Positions 15,254 to 23,781 of a stretch of DNA of 32,513 nucleotides are shown here, one piece after another. The DNA comes from Nitrospiria bacterium. Its GTDB lineage: Bacteria > Nitrospirota > UBA9217. The notes under the pieces are model-generated. The model was given only the letters and a program-made list of their open reading frames with translations. It was not told the DNA's origin and searched no databases. How positions within the stretch are numbered: the first letter of the stretch is position 1; the number at the start of each line of letters is the position of its first letter. A program made the position numbers and the translations under genes. The stretch is from positions 1 to 32,513 of the forward strand of contig CAKKRC010000006.1 of NCBI GenBank assembly GCA_919902495.1. Reading direction: 5' to 3'.

Positions 15254-16555
15254 ATGTTGGATTCTTACTTCCGCCTTAAAGAGCTTGGCACCACAGTCCG
15301 GCAGGAGGCCATCGCGGGCGCGACGACCTTTGTCACGATGGCCTACATCATCATCGTGAACCCGAAGATCCTCGAATCTGCGGGGATGCCTTTCGGGGCC
15401 TCCATGGTCGCGACCATCCTGACGGCCTTTCTGGGCACGCTGCTCATGGGGGTCTACGCGAAGCGTCCCTTTGCCATCGCGCCCTACATGGGCGAGAATG
15501 CCTTCGTGGCATTCACGGTCGTGAAAGTGATGGGATTCTCGTGGCAGCAGGCGCTCGGCGCCATCTTTATCTCCGGGGCCATATTTGCGGTACTGACGCT
15601 CCTGAACATCCGCACCTGGCTCGTGAACTCGATCCCCGAGAAGCTCAAGATCGGGTTCAGCGTGGGCATCGGCCTGTTCCTCACCTTCATCGGCCTGAAC
15701 GAGACCGGCATCGTGCGGATCGGCGTACCCGGAGCACCGGTGCATGTGGGGAATATCACCGAGCCGACCGTTCTGCTGGCCATCTTTGGTTTCATTGTGA
15801 CCGGCCTGCTCATGATCAGGCGGGTGAATGCCGCGCTCTTCCTTGGGATAGCGTCAGTCACGGTGCTCGGCATGGTCCTCGGTCACGTTAAACTTCCGGA
15901 CAGCATAATCAGCAGCCCACCGTCGATCATGCCGCTCCTGGGCAAACTCGAGTTCTCGGGACTGCTCACGGTCAAGGCGTTCCCGGTCATCCTCACCATG
16001 TTCGTCATGATCTTCGTGGACACCATGGGGACGCTCATCGGGCTATCCATGAAGGCGGGGTTGCTGGACGGAAAGGGGAACCTTCCTGAGATCGAGAAAC
16101 CGATGTTATGCGATTCCCTCTCGACCATGGCAGGGGCAGTATTCGGGACTACGACGTCAGGAGCCTACATCGAGTCAGCAGCGGGCATCGAGGCGGGAGG
16201 CAGGACCGGGCTCGCGTCCGTCGTCACGGCGCTCTTGTTCCTGTCGGCACTTTTCTTCGCGCCGCTCTTCGCCGTGGTGCCGCCCTATGCGTATGGCCCG
16301 GCGCTCATCATCGTGGGCATGCTGATGCTGTCGCCGATGCGACACCTTGAATACCATGATCTCACAGACGTGATGCCGGTCTTCACGATCATTGTGCTGA
16401 TGAGCTTTACCTATAACATCGGTATCGGCATGACGGCGGGGTTCGTTGTGTATCCATTGATCAAGACGCTCTCGGGAAGGGTGCGCGAGGTGCCGGCGGG
16501 GTTGTGGGTGCTGGGCGCGCTGTCGCTGCTGTTTTTCGTGTTCTATCCGTATTAA
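15254..16555 (+). CDS. NCS2-type purine permease (AzgA/PbuG/GhxP group)
   Basis: This inner-membrane proton symporter is expected to import hypoxanthine, guanine or adenine. The 433-residue protein has the hallmark N-terminus (FRLKELGTTVRQEAIAGATT, then VTMAYIIIVNP), the conserved GENAFVAF, and the region FGTTTSGAYIESAAGIEAGG characteristic of the AzgA-like branch. About 12-14 hydrophobic segments are visible. The start has GAGGTG upstream. I see no purine riboswitch in the 50 bp before it. A purine salvage enzyme, hpt, lies in the minus-strand cluster near 30 kb, a plausible metabolic partner. Confidence 0.92.
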   Translation: MLDSYFRLKELGTTVRQEAIAGATTFVTMAYIIIVNPKILESAGMPFGASMVATILTAFLGTLLMGVYAKRPFAIAPYMGENAFVAFTVVKVMGFSWQQALGAIFISGAIFAVLTLLNIRTWLVNSIPEKLKIGFSVGIGLFLTFIGLNETGIVRIGVPGAPVHVGNITEPTVLLAIFGFIVTGLLMIRRVNAALFLGIASVTVLGMVLGHVKLPDSIISSPPSIMPLLGKLEFSGLLTVKAFPVILTMFVMIFVDTMGTLIGLSMKAGLLDGKGNLPEIEKPMLCDSLSTMAGAVFGTTTSGAYIESAAGIEAGGRTGLASVVTALLFLSALFFAPLFAVVPPYAYGPALIIVGMLMLSPMRHLEYHDLTDVMPVFTIIVLMSFTYNIGIGMTAGFVVYPLIKTLSGRVREVPAGLWVLGALSLLFFVFYPY

Positions 16556-16576
16556 GTGAGGATGCCAGCAACAGCA

Positions 16577-16610
16577 GACCTCCCCTGACCCCTCCTTGCC
16601 AAGGAGGGGG
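16577..16610. repeat. Palindromic dispersed repeat (R3)
   Basis: Tag GACCTCCCCTGA followed by hairpin arms CCCCTCCTT and AAGGAGGGG. It differs from the unit at 17048-17081 at one base of 34. Confidence 0.85.
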
Positions 16611-16646
16611 ATATTGAAGTGCAACAGGGACGTGTCAATATTATTT

Positions 16647-16679
16647 CCTCCCCTTGGTAAGGGGAGGTCAGGTGGGGTC
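16647..16679. repeat. Palindromic dispersed repeat (R4), inverted relative to R3
   Basis: Arms CCTCCCCTT and AAGGGGAGG, then tag GTCAGGTGGGGTC. R3 and R4 face each other across 36 bp that contain a further inverted repeat (ATATTGA / TCAATAT), so 16577-16679 forms one large imperfect palindrome. The tag ends nine bases before the DUF559 start. Confidence 0.85.
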
Positions 16680-16687
16680 GAAGGTTC

Positions 16688-17059
16688 ATGACGCAGCTCT
16701 TTAACAAAACAGAAATTAAAGATAAACGCCGAACGCTGAGAAAGAATATGCCGCAGGCTGAAGTCATGTTGTGGTCGAAACTGCGGGGTAAGAATGTGAA
16801 AGGATACAAGTTCAGACGGCAATACAGCGTCGGATCGTTCATCGTCGACTTTTACTGCGCTGAGCTGAAACTGGCTATCGAGATCGATGGAGAGTCACAC
16901 TTCATCGAAGGATCGGAAGACCGTGACCGAAAGAGGCAGGAGTTCATAGAATCGGCGGGTATTCGTTTTATTCGATTTACGAACACGGATGTATACGAGC
17001 GGCTGGATGGCGTGCTTGAGGCGATCATGGCTCGGTTGCCTAAGAACGACCTCCCCTGA
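16688..17059 (+). CDS. DUF559 endonuclease-like protein (Vsr/restriction fold)
   Basis: The 123-residue protein has the DUF559 pattern: LRKNMPQAEVMLWSKLRGKN, then FRRQYSVGSFIVDFYC, LAIEIDGESHF and IRFIRFTNTDV. Asp54, Glu65 and Asp67 fit the D...E-x-D metal site of the PD-(D/E)XK/Vsr fold. DNA cleavage is inferred; members of this family are little studied. Its borders are striking: a repeat ends just before the start and another begins inside the 3' end, so the last residues (DLP) and the TGA stop are encoded by the repeat. The start has GAAGG nearby. See findings for the possible nuclease-repeat module. Confidence 0.88.
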   Translation: MTQLFNKTEIKDKRRTLRKNMPQAEVMLWSKLRGKNVKGYKFRRQYSVGSFIVDFYCAELKLAIEIDGESHFIEGSEDRDRKRQEFIESAGIRFIRFTNTDVYERLDGVLEAIMARLPKNDLP

Positions 17060-17081
17060 CCCCTCCTTGGCAAGGAGGGGG
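17048..17081. repeat. Palindromic dispersed repeat (R5) overlapping the DUF559 stop
   Basis: Same orientation as R3 and 33 of 34 bases identical to it. The TGA stop at 17057-17059 is the TGA of the tag. Its hairpin may also terminate transcription. Confidence 0.85.
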
Positions 17082-17135
17082 ATAAGGAAAGACCATTGCG
17101 TCATGAATTGATCTCAGGTTTCCTCCGCGGCGTCA

Positions 17136-17573
17136 CTAATTGCCTTTGGCCTTCCTCACCCTGCACATGAATCCGTTTCCCGAAAATGCCGCTCCCTGCT
17201 CAGTAAAATGCCAGGACCACTCATCCTTATTATCCTTGTTCCCGATATCAGCCCCTTTCGGATCGCCCCGCAAGAGGTATTTCCGTGACCCTATGGAACG
17301 GGGAGCTTTGATCAAGCTGATCGTCATATTCTTATAATCTACAGACCACCAGCGGTAGGGAGGGCGCGCCCGGGGGAGATACAGGAAATAGAGCGTTTCG
17401 TTCCGGACCTTCTGATAGACTGCGGCATCCGCATAAAAATCCTCATGCTCACCGTAGATGACGGACAGCGCGCTGGTCACTTTGAGCGGCTGAGCTCCGA
17501 GGGCGAGGAATGCCCCCCACAGGAGGAGGAAAAAGATCGCCGCGGCAGTGAGTATTTTAGCGCCAAGCGTCAT
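17136..17573 (-). CDS. Hypothetical membrane-anchored protein
   Basis: A protein of about 145 residues with one N-terminal membrane segment or signal anchor (KILTAAAIFFLLLWGAFLAL) and a soluble domain with several aromatic residues (LYFLYLPRARPPYRWWSVDY). I do not recognise the family. The ATG at 17573 is preferred because it places the hydrophobic segment at the N-terminus; an in-frame ATG at 17654 would add 27 unlike residues, and neither has a clear Shine-Dalgarno sequence. The domain probably faces the periplasm. Confidence 0.6.
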   Translation of the reverse strand: MTLGAKILTAAAIFFLLLWGAFLALGAQPLKVTSALSVIYGEHEDFYADAAVYQKVRNETLYFLYLPRARPPYRWWSVDYKNMTISLIKAPRSIGSRKYLLRGDPKGADIGNKDNKDEWSWHFTEQGAAFSGNGFMCRVRKAKGN

Positions 17574-17689
17574 GGGTGAGGGGAGTGTACCAGAAAAATT
17601 CCGATGTGTAAACCGGATCACCTGCGGTGGGAAGCGAGCGGCGGGTCCGTTCATGCGGCCCGCCGTCTGCGATGCCTGGGGTGGCCCCG

Positions 17690-17974
17690 CTATTTGATCT
17701 TTTTGATGAACTCTTCAACCGGAATGGCCGGGAGGGTCGTCATGGTGACGGAACCCCGGGAGCCGAGCTCGACTGACATCTTCATGACCGTCTCATTGTC
17801 CGGCGCTTCAACAATATTGACGAAATCATACATCCCCAGCAGGGCATACTGTTTATGTACCTTGACGCCCATCGCCTCGATCTCTTTGTTCACTTCGACG
17901 ATCCGCTCCGGTTTCTGCTTGATGGTCCTGCGTCCCTCGTCCGTCAGATTGCTCAGAATGATAAAATACGGCAT
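17690..17974 (-). CDS. GYD-domain protein
   Basis: The 94-residue protein fits the GYD family (PF08734), small dimeric alpha-beta barrel-like proteins of unknown function. Visible features are an N-terminal MPYFIILSNLTDEGRRTIKQ, the central LGMYDFVNIVEAPDNETV in place of the usual G-x-Y-D, and the C-terminal TLPAIPVEEF. A textbook AAGGAGGA precedes the start. It is transcribed away from the DUF3187 gene. Function unknown. Confidence 0.88.
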   Translation of the reverse strand: MPYFIILSNLTDEGRRTIKQKPERIVEVNKEIEAMGVKVHKQYALLGMYDFVNIVEAPDNETVMKMSVELGSRGSVTMTTLPAIPVEEFIKKIK

Positions 17975-18134
17975 GGCAGTTCCTCCTTTTCCCTAGTGAT
18001 GATCAATGTATCTGTCAAGCAACGATAAAAGTATAGCATAAGAGACGCACCTTCGCATCCACTAATAAACGGCTCACAAGGCAGAATCGCGAAGTGGCAT
18101 GTCGAGGTTGCTTTTTCTCTCGCTCGTGATACAA

Positions 18135-18163
18135 TTGCGCCTGTGACTATCCATTATTATATA
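18135..18163 (+). promoter_or_regulatory. Possible promoter of the DUF3187 gene
   Basis: TTGCGC (18135-18140), 17 bp, TATATA (18158-18163). The predicted transcript would have a leader of only about 14 nt before the ATG at 18184. Confidence 0.4.
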
Positions 18164-18183
18164 TTCTTGAGCGCGTCTGGATC

Positions 18184-19149
18184 ATGAAACGGATCCTTTT
18201 TGCAATCCTCTTCAGCGGAACCTGTCTCCTGTTGCCCGGCACGGGGTTTTCCTTTGACGGACCCCTGCAGGCGCGGAACCAGTTCCCCTTGTTCCTTCCG
18301 CTGGCCCTTCCCTTTCTGGAAAGCGCCGCGGCCCGGGATTCAGCGTCGGTCAGCGTAAACCATTCCAGCGTGTATGTCACGGAGTATTCACCTAACTGGA
18401 CGGTCAATATGGACCTCGAGCTGACGGAGCTGGCGGTGAGGCTCAAGAAGAGGATCGGCGATCGTACCGAGATCGGGCTCGATGTCCCGTTCCTTCGTTT
18501 CACCGAGGGATTTCTTGACCGGCCCCTGGAAGGCTATCACGATGTCCTGCGGGCGAAGGATTACGGGAGGCATGAACGACCCCATAATGAGTTCCTATAT
18601 GAGCTTACGCGTAACGGCCTGCCGATCATCAAGGCGGAGAGCGATACAAGCGGTATCGGGGACACGCGGCTGACGCTCAAGCGGGAGGTGACAAGGGGAT
18701 TTCCCCTGGTCAGTGTCATGGGTTCGCTCGAGTTTCCCACGGGTGACGCCAAAGCGGGATATGGAAATGGCAGTTATGACGGTTCCCTCGCGGTGCTGGT
18801 TGACATCGACTTCGGGAAGACGTATCGTGGATATGGCAATGCCGGCGCGGTGTTCCCCGGGGCGCTCAAGGGATACCAGACCGTTCCGATGCGCACCTAT
18901 TATTATGGCGGGTTCGGGATCGAGGCGGCGTGGTGGGACCATTTCAGCATCATCGTTCAGACCCTGGTGGCGTCATCGCCGTATCCGAATACCGGGATCC
19001 GCCAGGTTGATTGGCCGGGAATGCTCTTAACCTTCGGGGGCCGGTATTCCTGTGGCCCCGGCAGTTTTGAGTTCTCGTTGAGCGAGGATCCGGACACGGC
19101 GGGAGCGCCTGATTTCATTTTGAACGTAACGGGAAAGATCAATTTTTGA
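18184..19149 (+). CDS. DUF3187-family outer-membrane protein
   Basis: The 321-residue product has a signal peptide (MKRILFAILFSGTCLLLPGT, cleavage near FSF) followed by the DUF3187 signature GPLQARNQFPLFLPL. The rest alternates hydrophobic and polar residues with many aromatic and Gly positions and ends in Phe (NVTGKINF), as in outer-membrane beta-barrels. The family is predicted to be outer-membrane, role unknown. The ribosome binding site is weak. Its presence supports a two-membrane organism. Confidence 0.8.
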   Translation: MKRILFAILFSGTCLLLPGTGFSFDGPLQARNQFPLFLPLALPFLESAAARDSASVSVNHSSVYVTEYSPNWTVNMDLELTELAVRLKKRIGDRTEIGLDVPFLRFTEGFLDRPLEGYHDVLRAKDYGRHERPHNEFLYELTRNGLPIIKAESDTSGIGDTRLTLKREVTRGFPLVSVMGSLEFPTGDAKAGYGNGSYDGSLAVLVDIDFGKTYRGYGNAGAVFPGALKGYQTVPMRTYYYGGFGIEAAWWDHFSIIVQTLVASSPYPNTGIRQVDWPGMLLTFGGRYSCGPGSFEFSLSEDPDTAGAPDFILNVTGKINF

Positions 19150-19185
19150 ACAGCATGAAAGCCTTAACCCGGAAAGCCGGAACTT

Positions 19186-19355
19186 GCCACTAAGACGCTA
19201 CCAAAAGTAGGCGCTTCTAAGCGAGACCACGAAGAAAAGACAAGGTGCGGTAATATTTTGGCAGCCTTTTCTCATTGTTACGCCTATCTTTGTGTCTTGC
19301 CCGCCCCGGTTCCAAATCCGACATGACGCGGGCCGGGGGTGCCTTTGTGGCGAAA
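19186..19355. repeat. Degenerate intergenic repeat
   Basis: GCCACTAAGAC at the left and TTTGTGGCG at the right, with TTTGTGTCTTG between, resemble the common two-ended CACTAAGACAC/TTTGTGGC type of intergenic repeat. No gene is evident in 19150-19394. Confidence 0.35.
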
Positions 19356-19394
19356 AGATTCTTACATTCTTAACTGAGGTTCAAGGAGACGTCC

Positions 19395-19583
19395 ATGTGC
19401 GATCTTAAGGCCTATGTGCTGAAGAACAATAAAGAGGAACTTCTCCTGGAGTCGGTGAACAATGTCCGATCCGAGGGTGGGGAGGTCGTCCTCCGGAACC
19501 TCTTTGGTGAGGAAAAACGCGTCCAGGGAGAGGTCCGCGAGGTGTCCCTCGTGAAGAACCGGGTCCTTGTCGTGCCAAGATAG
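19395..19583 (+). CDS. CooT-family small nickel-binding protein
   Basis: The 62-residue protein has the CooT pattern: MCDLKAYVLKNNKEELLLES, a central LRNLFGEEKRV and a C-terminal VSLVKNRVLV. In CooT the Cys at position 2 is a nickel ligand at the dimer interface, and it is kept here. CooT helps nickel insertion into CO dehydrogenase in Rhodospirillum rubrum, but no CO dehydrogenase gene is in the window, so the partner enzyme is unknown. AAGGAGA precedes the start. Family call is good; function is by analogy. Confidence 0.82.
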   Translation: MCDLKAYVLKNNKEELLLESVNNVRSEGGEVVLRNLFGEEKRVQGEVREVSLVKNRVLVVPR

Positions 19584-19704
19584 GGCAGGCGTCATTTCCC
19601 GGGAAATTCCAATTTTCGGTGATGATCGCACAAGAAATCCACCGGAAGTTCCATGGTAGCGCTTATCGTTGGACGGAAATTCCCTTGTTCAGGCCTCAAA
19701 CCGC

Positions 19705-19733
19705 TTGACAAATATAACCACTTGATTTATAAG
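19705..19733 (+). promoter_or_regulatory. Promoter of the LysR-type regulator gene
   Basis: TTGACA (19705-19710), 17-bp spacer, TATAAG (19728-19733): near-consensus sigma-70 promoter about 50 bp before the ATG. Confidence 0.65.
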
Positions 19734-19787
19734 TACTCATCACCATGGATGCACCCGCTGGACGTTCCTGTACCCTCCTAAACATAT

Positions 19788-20696
19788 ATGGAAGATCACA
19801 AACTTAGAGTCTTCTGTGCTGTTGCAGAGACGAAGAGCTTCTCGAAGGCATCGGAGCTCATCCATCTGACCCAGCCCGCAGTGAGCCTGCAGATCCAGGC
19901 CATGGAGGAGCTGTACGAGACGCGTCTGTTCGACCGGTCCGGCAATTCCATCAACCTCACGCCGGCAGGCGAGATCCTGTACAAGCGCGCCAAGGAGATC
20001 CTGGCGCTCTACGCCGAGGCGCAGCATAACATCAGCGAGATAACCGGCGCCATCAAGGGCTCTCTTTCCATCGGCGCCAGCTCCACGATCGGCAATTACC
20101 TTCTCCCGCACATCATTGCCGCCTTCAAGAAGAAGGTCCCCCAGGTGAACATCTCCCTCGTCGTGAACAATACCAAGGTCATCACCGAACGGCTGAACGC
20201 GGGAGAGATCGACATCGCTCTGGTGGAAGGGGACGTGAGCAAACAGCGGTTCTCCGTGGAAACGCTCATTTCCGACGAACTGGTGGTGATCATGTCGCCT
20301 GCCCATCCCTGGGCGGAGCGCAGGAGCCTGTCGGCGATCGAACTGACCAAGGAGCCGCTGATCCTGCGCGAGGAGGGTTCCGGCACCCGCCAGATCATCC
20401 TGAAGCACCTCGAAGAGCACGGCATCAAGCTCGACCAGCTCAAGATCGCCCTGGTCATGGGCAGCACCGAGGCCATCAAGGGAGCGGTGGAGGAAGGGCT
20501 GGGCGTCTCGATCATGTCTGGCTGGGCCGTACGCAAATGGCTCAAGCAGGGGCTTCTCAAGGCCACGACCTTCAAGGACCTCAAGTTTCACCGCAACTTC
20601 ACCATCATCTCGCCCAAGCGAAATTACAGCACCCACACGGCCAAGGAATTTTTGAACTTCCTGAAGGTCTATCCGATCAAATCCCCGCTGTCCTGA
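19788..20696 (+). CDS. LysR-family transcriptional regulator
   Basis: The 302-residue protein has the N-terminal winged HTH (VFCAVAETKSFSKASELIHL, then TQPAVSLQIQAMEE) and a LysR effector-binding domain from about residue 90 (GSLSIGASSTIGNYLLPHII). It resembles the CysL/CbbR-like branch, but the effector cannot be read from sequence. LysR regulators often control a divergent neighbour; here the upstream neighbour is a co-directional CooT-like gene and no divergent gene exists. The 3' end overlaps the end of comEC by 20 bp (tail to tail). The ribosome binding site is weak. Confidence 0.93.
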   Translation: MEDHKLRVFCAVAETKSFSKASELIHLTQPAVSLQIQAMEELYETRLFDRSGNSINLTPAGEILYKRAKEILALYAEAQHNISEITGAIKGSLSIGASSTIGNYLLPHIIAAFKKKVPQVNISLVVNNTKVITERLNAGEIDIALVEGDVSKQRFSVETLISDELVVIMSPAHPWAERRSLSAIELTKEPLILREEGSGTRQIILKHLEEHGIKLDQLKIALVMGSTEAIKGAVEEGLGVSIMSGWAVRKWLKQGLLKATTFKDLKFHRNFTIISPKRNYSTHTAKEFLNFLKVYPIKSPLS

Positions 20697-23217
20697 GAGC
20701 CAGCCGTTTCCAGTTCTCCCGTTCGATCGCCCACCAGCCGTTTCGTTCTGAAGGCGCTATCCGCCTGAGCATGAGCTCCGACCAGGTCAGCACTTCCTGT
20801 CCCGATGCCGGGTCCCGTACCATGACCGCCCCCTGCCTGTCCGTCCGAAAGACGCGGCTTCCCGCACTGCGGTATCGTTCGACGACCTCCTCGGAGGGAT
20901 GCCGGTATACATTCCCGTCACCAACGGTGAAGACCGCCAACTTCGGCCGCACCGCTGCGATGAACGCCCTGGTGCTCGAGGTCCTGCTGCCGTGGTGAGG
21001 GACCTTCACCAGATCGCTGGCGAGATCAGACACGTTCCGGAGCAGGATTGTTTCGCCTGAAGCGTGGATGTCGCCGGTGAACAAGGAGGTCCTTCCCGGT
21101 GTGTGCATCCGTATCACCAGGGAACGGTCGTTCTCCGCGGCATACGCCTTCGTTTTCCCGTGATCGAATGCCGGACCCGGATGCAGCACCGCCAGGCGCG
21201 CATCGCCGATCTTCGCCTCATCTCCCGCCGACACGGTCCTGAAGGGAATGCCCCGGTCTTTGATGAGGCGCTGGAATTCCGCATACCCCGGCAGAGAAGC
21301 ATCCAGTCCCGAGCCCCAGACCTCACGCACGCTGAAACCATGCAAGACCGCGAGAAGGCCGTTCATATGGTCGGGATGGGGATGGGAGAGGACCACGAGG
21401 TCGATGGTCCTGATCCCCCGGTTCCACAGGTAAGGCGCCAGAACGGCGCGGCCGATGTCGAACCGGTTGTCCCGGGTCCCGCCGCCGTCGATCAGGATGT
21501 TCCTGCCCGAAGCCGTTTCCACGATGGCACAGTCACCCTGCCCCACGTCGAGGAACGTTATCCTGGTCCCGTGACCATTGAAGAAGAGGAACAGCACGGC
21601 CGCGACGACCACGATGCCTGCTATCGCCATGGCGGTCACTGCCTGCCGGGGCGGCCGCAACGACGCTTCCAGGGGCCGGTATGCCGCGAAGAGGCGGGCG
21701 CGGACCAGCAGGGCCGAAGCCGCAAGCAGTACGAAATATCCCGCTGCGAGCAGGATGCCCGGCGACGGCAGGTGAATGCTGGAGAAGGGGATCCGGGCGA
21801 AGAACGAGACGAGCGAGACGAACATATCGGCGATGAATTGATTGACAGACGCCAGCGGGAGATGGCCTGTCAGGAGCGAAAGGATGCCGCAGAGGAGTCC
21901 CAGGGGAACCACGACAGCACCCGCGAACGGAACGACGACCATGTTCGCGATGACGCCTGCGAACGAGAACCGGTTGAAATAGTGCGCCACGAGCGGACCC
22001 GTTGCGAGCGCAGCGGCGCAGGAAATGACGAACAGCAGCAATGCCCGGTTCCTGATCTTGCCTGCACGGGTGTCTGCGTGAAGTTCGAGGGCGGTCCAGG
22101 TCGATACGACGAACGCAATGGACAGGACGGAGAGGTACGATAGCTGGAATGAGATGTCGAAGAGGGCCTGCGGATCGATCAGCAGCGTGATCAGCGCTGC
22201 GAGGGAAAGCGCAGGCAGCAGGTCACGGTCCCTGTCCAGGACCACGGCGGCCAGAGCGGCAAGGATCATGATGAGCGAGCGGATCGTGGCGATCTGGCCA
22301 CCGGCAAGAAATGCGTAGAACGTGACCGGGACGACGGTCACCAGCGCAGCGACCTTTCGGGGATCGGCGTGGATCGTGATCCAGTGGTAGGAGCGCTCAG
22401 GCAGGAGGAACAGGGCATGTCTCGTGAACCAGAAGCAGAGTACGGCCACCATGCCCAGGTGGGACCCGGATATGGATATGATGTGGGTGACCCCCGCAGC
22501 CATAAAGCGCTCCCGAAGGTCATCGGTGAGGCTGCCCTCTTCGCCAATGGTCATGGCAAGGAGCATCGCTGCTCCTTCACCCTTCATGGAAGCGAGGAAT
22601 GCCTGCCGGATGCGTTCACGCAGGGTCTGGATGGCGCGCCGGATGCCCGTGCCCTGCTCAAGAACGCGGACATCGGATCCGCGCTTGATGCTGAGCACGG
22701 CGTACACGCCCTGCCGTGCGAGGTACGCCGGATAGTCGAATCCGCCCGGGTTCCGGAATCCGCGGGGCGGGTTGAGCCTGCCGGCAAGGGAAACGCGGTC
22801 GTCATAGCCGGCCGTCAAGGAATCGTCCCGTACGGTGACCCTGAGCGTCCCGGACGCGGCACGGCCGTCGATGTGATCGACCGCCAGGGTGAATGCGGTC
22901 CTTCCCGGGTCCCGGTCGAGGGGAGAGGATATCCTTCCGGTAACGGTAGGGAGGTCGCTCTTCCCGGGGGAACGAGTGCTGTAGTGGTCAGGCGGAAGGG
23001 ATGTAGCGGCGGTGACCAGCAGGACCGCCCCGGTCAAGAAGGCGGAGCCCGTCATGAGCAGAGGGTTCACCGTGCGGCGTTGGCGGTATGCGGTGATGCC
23101 GACGGCGACGCCGAGAGCAACGAGCATGATGACCGAGCAGGGGAAATAGAGGAAGACCTGCCCCAGCAGGATGCCGGCGGCAAGTGCAAGGGCAAGGAGG
23201 ATGACCGGTTTGTTCAT
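20677..23217 (-). CDS. comEC: DNA internalisation competence protein ComEC/Rec2
   Basis: ComEC forms the inner-membrane channel for single-stranded DNA uptake during natural transformation. The 846-residue protein has N-terminal membrane segments and a DUF4131/OB-like part (about 1-200). The Competence domain follows (about 210-510, including FMAAGVTHIISISGSHLGMV and LFDISFQLSYLSV). Last comes a metallo-beta-lactamase domain (about 550-780) with DVGQGDC (557-563) and the metal motif HPHPDH (612-617). It is full length with all key residues. It is the last gene of the minus-strand cluster. Other competence genes are not seen. Confidence 0.93.
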   Translation of the reverse strand: MNKPVILLALALAAGILLGQVFLYFPCSVIMLVALGVAVGITAYRQRRTVNPLLMTGSAFLTGAVLLVTAATSLPPDHYSTRSPGKSDLPTVTGRISSPLDRDPGRTAFTLAVDHIDGRAASGTLRVTVRDDSLTAGYDDRVSLAGRLNPPRGFRNPGGFDYPAYLARQGVYAVLSIKRGSDVRVLEQGTGIRRAIQTLRERIRQAFLASMKGEGAAMLLAMTIGEEGSLTDDLRERFMAAGVTHIISISGSHLGMVAVLCFWFTRHALFLLPERSYHWITIHADPRKVAALVTVVPVTFYAFLAGGQIATIRSLIMILAALAAVVLDRDRDLLPALSLAALITLLIDPQALFDISFQLSYLSVLSIAFVVSTWTALELHADTRAGKIRNRALLLFVISCAAALATGPLVAHYFNRFSFAGVIANMVVVPFAGAVVVPLGLLCGILSLLTGHLPLASVNQFIADMFVSLVSFFARIPFSSIHLPSPGILLAAGYFVLLAASALLVRARLFAAYRPLEASLRPPRQAVTAMAIAGIVVVAAVLFLFFNGHGTRITFLDVGQGDCAIVETASGRNILIDGGGTRDNRFDIGRAVLAPYLWNRGIRTIDLVVLSHPHPDHMNGLLAVLHGFSVREVWGSGLDASLPGYAEFQRLIKDRGIPFRTVSAGDEAKIGDARLAVLHPGPAFDHGKTKAYAAENDRSLVIRMHTPGRTSLFTGDIHASGETILLRNVSDLASDLVKVPHHGSRTSSTRAFIAAVRPKLAVFTVGDGNVYRHPSEEVVERYRSAGSRVFRTDRQGAVMVRDPASGQEVLTWSELMLRRIAPSERNGWWAIERENWKRLALRTAGI

Positions 23218-23273
23218 GGGTGATCAGGAATGCCCGGGGGAGGGAGATGTCCGGAGGGTGGGCGCCCCGGCTG

Positions 23274-23705
23274 CTACGAACCGATCATCGCGACGTCCTT
23301 GACCGACGTGGTCACGACCAGGATCTTGGTGTTATTGCTGTCCCCGTCCACCGGAACGATGGTGAACGCCTTTTCCTTCATCGATTCCAGAAAGAATCCT
23401 CTTTCCCAGGGGATCTCGCCTTCCATGTTGCCCATGATGGTTTCGCCGTCCTTGAATTTAACAAAGACCCGCTTTGATCCGGGCCGGGTGCCGGTGAAGG
23501 ATTTCTTTTCCTGATGGCTTCGCTCTCCTTCGAACTTCCTGACAAAGAAGATGGCCTTCAGCTCCTTGAGCCGGACCTTATGCTGGTGGTTCGATTCGTC
23601 CTCGAGATAGAGATACTCCTCTGATATCTTGAGGTCCCTGATGAAGCCTTTCAGCATCTTTCCATCAACAAACCGAAGTATGACCTTCTGGTTCTCTTCC
23701 GGCAT
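23274..23705 (-). CDS. Small two-repeat protein, DUF6982-like
   Basis: The 143-residue protein contains two similar segments, KVILRFVDGKMLKGFIRDL near the start and RVFVKFKDGETIMGNM in the second half, each followed by a LYLED/FFLES-like strand. This looks like a duplicated small beta-barrel; the DUF6982 name is from memory and not checked. A good AAGGAGA precedes the start. It lies between glmM and comEC on the same strand, 76 bp after glmM. Function unknown. Confidence 0.7.
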   Translation of the reverse strand: MPEENQKVILRFVDGKMLKGFIRDLKISEEYLYLEDESNHQHKVRLKELKAIFFVRKFEGERSHQEKKSFTGTRPGSKRVFVKFKDGETIMGNMEGEIPWERGFFLESMKEKAFTIVPVDGDSNNTKILVVTTSVKDVAMIGS

Positions 23706-23781
23706 TATCCTGTCTCCTTGCCATTACTGCGGCTCCGGCCACTGATGTTAGTGTAGCACAGGAAGTGGAAAAATCAACCGT

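Noticed and set aside
18001-18060. Minus-strand TTGACA near 18018 as a GYD gene promoter
   Set aside because: No acceptable -10 at 16-18 bp spacing.
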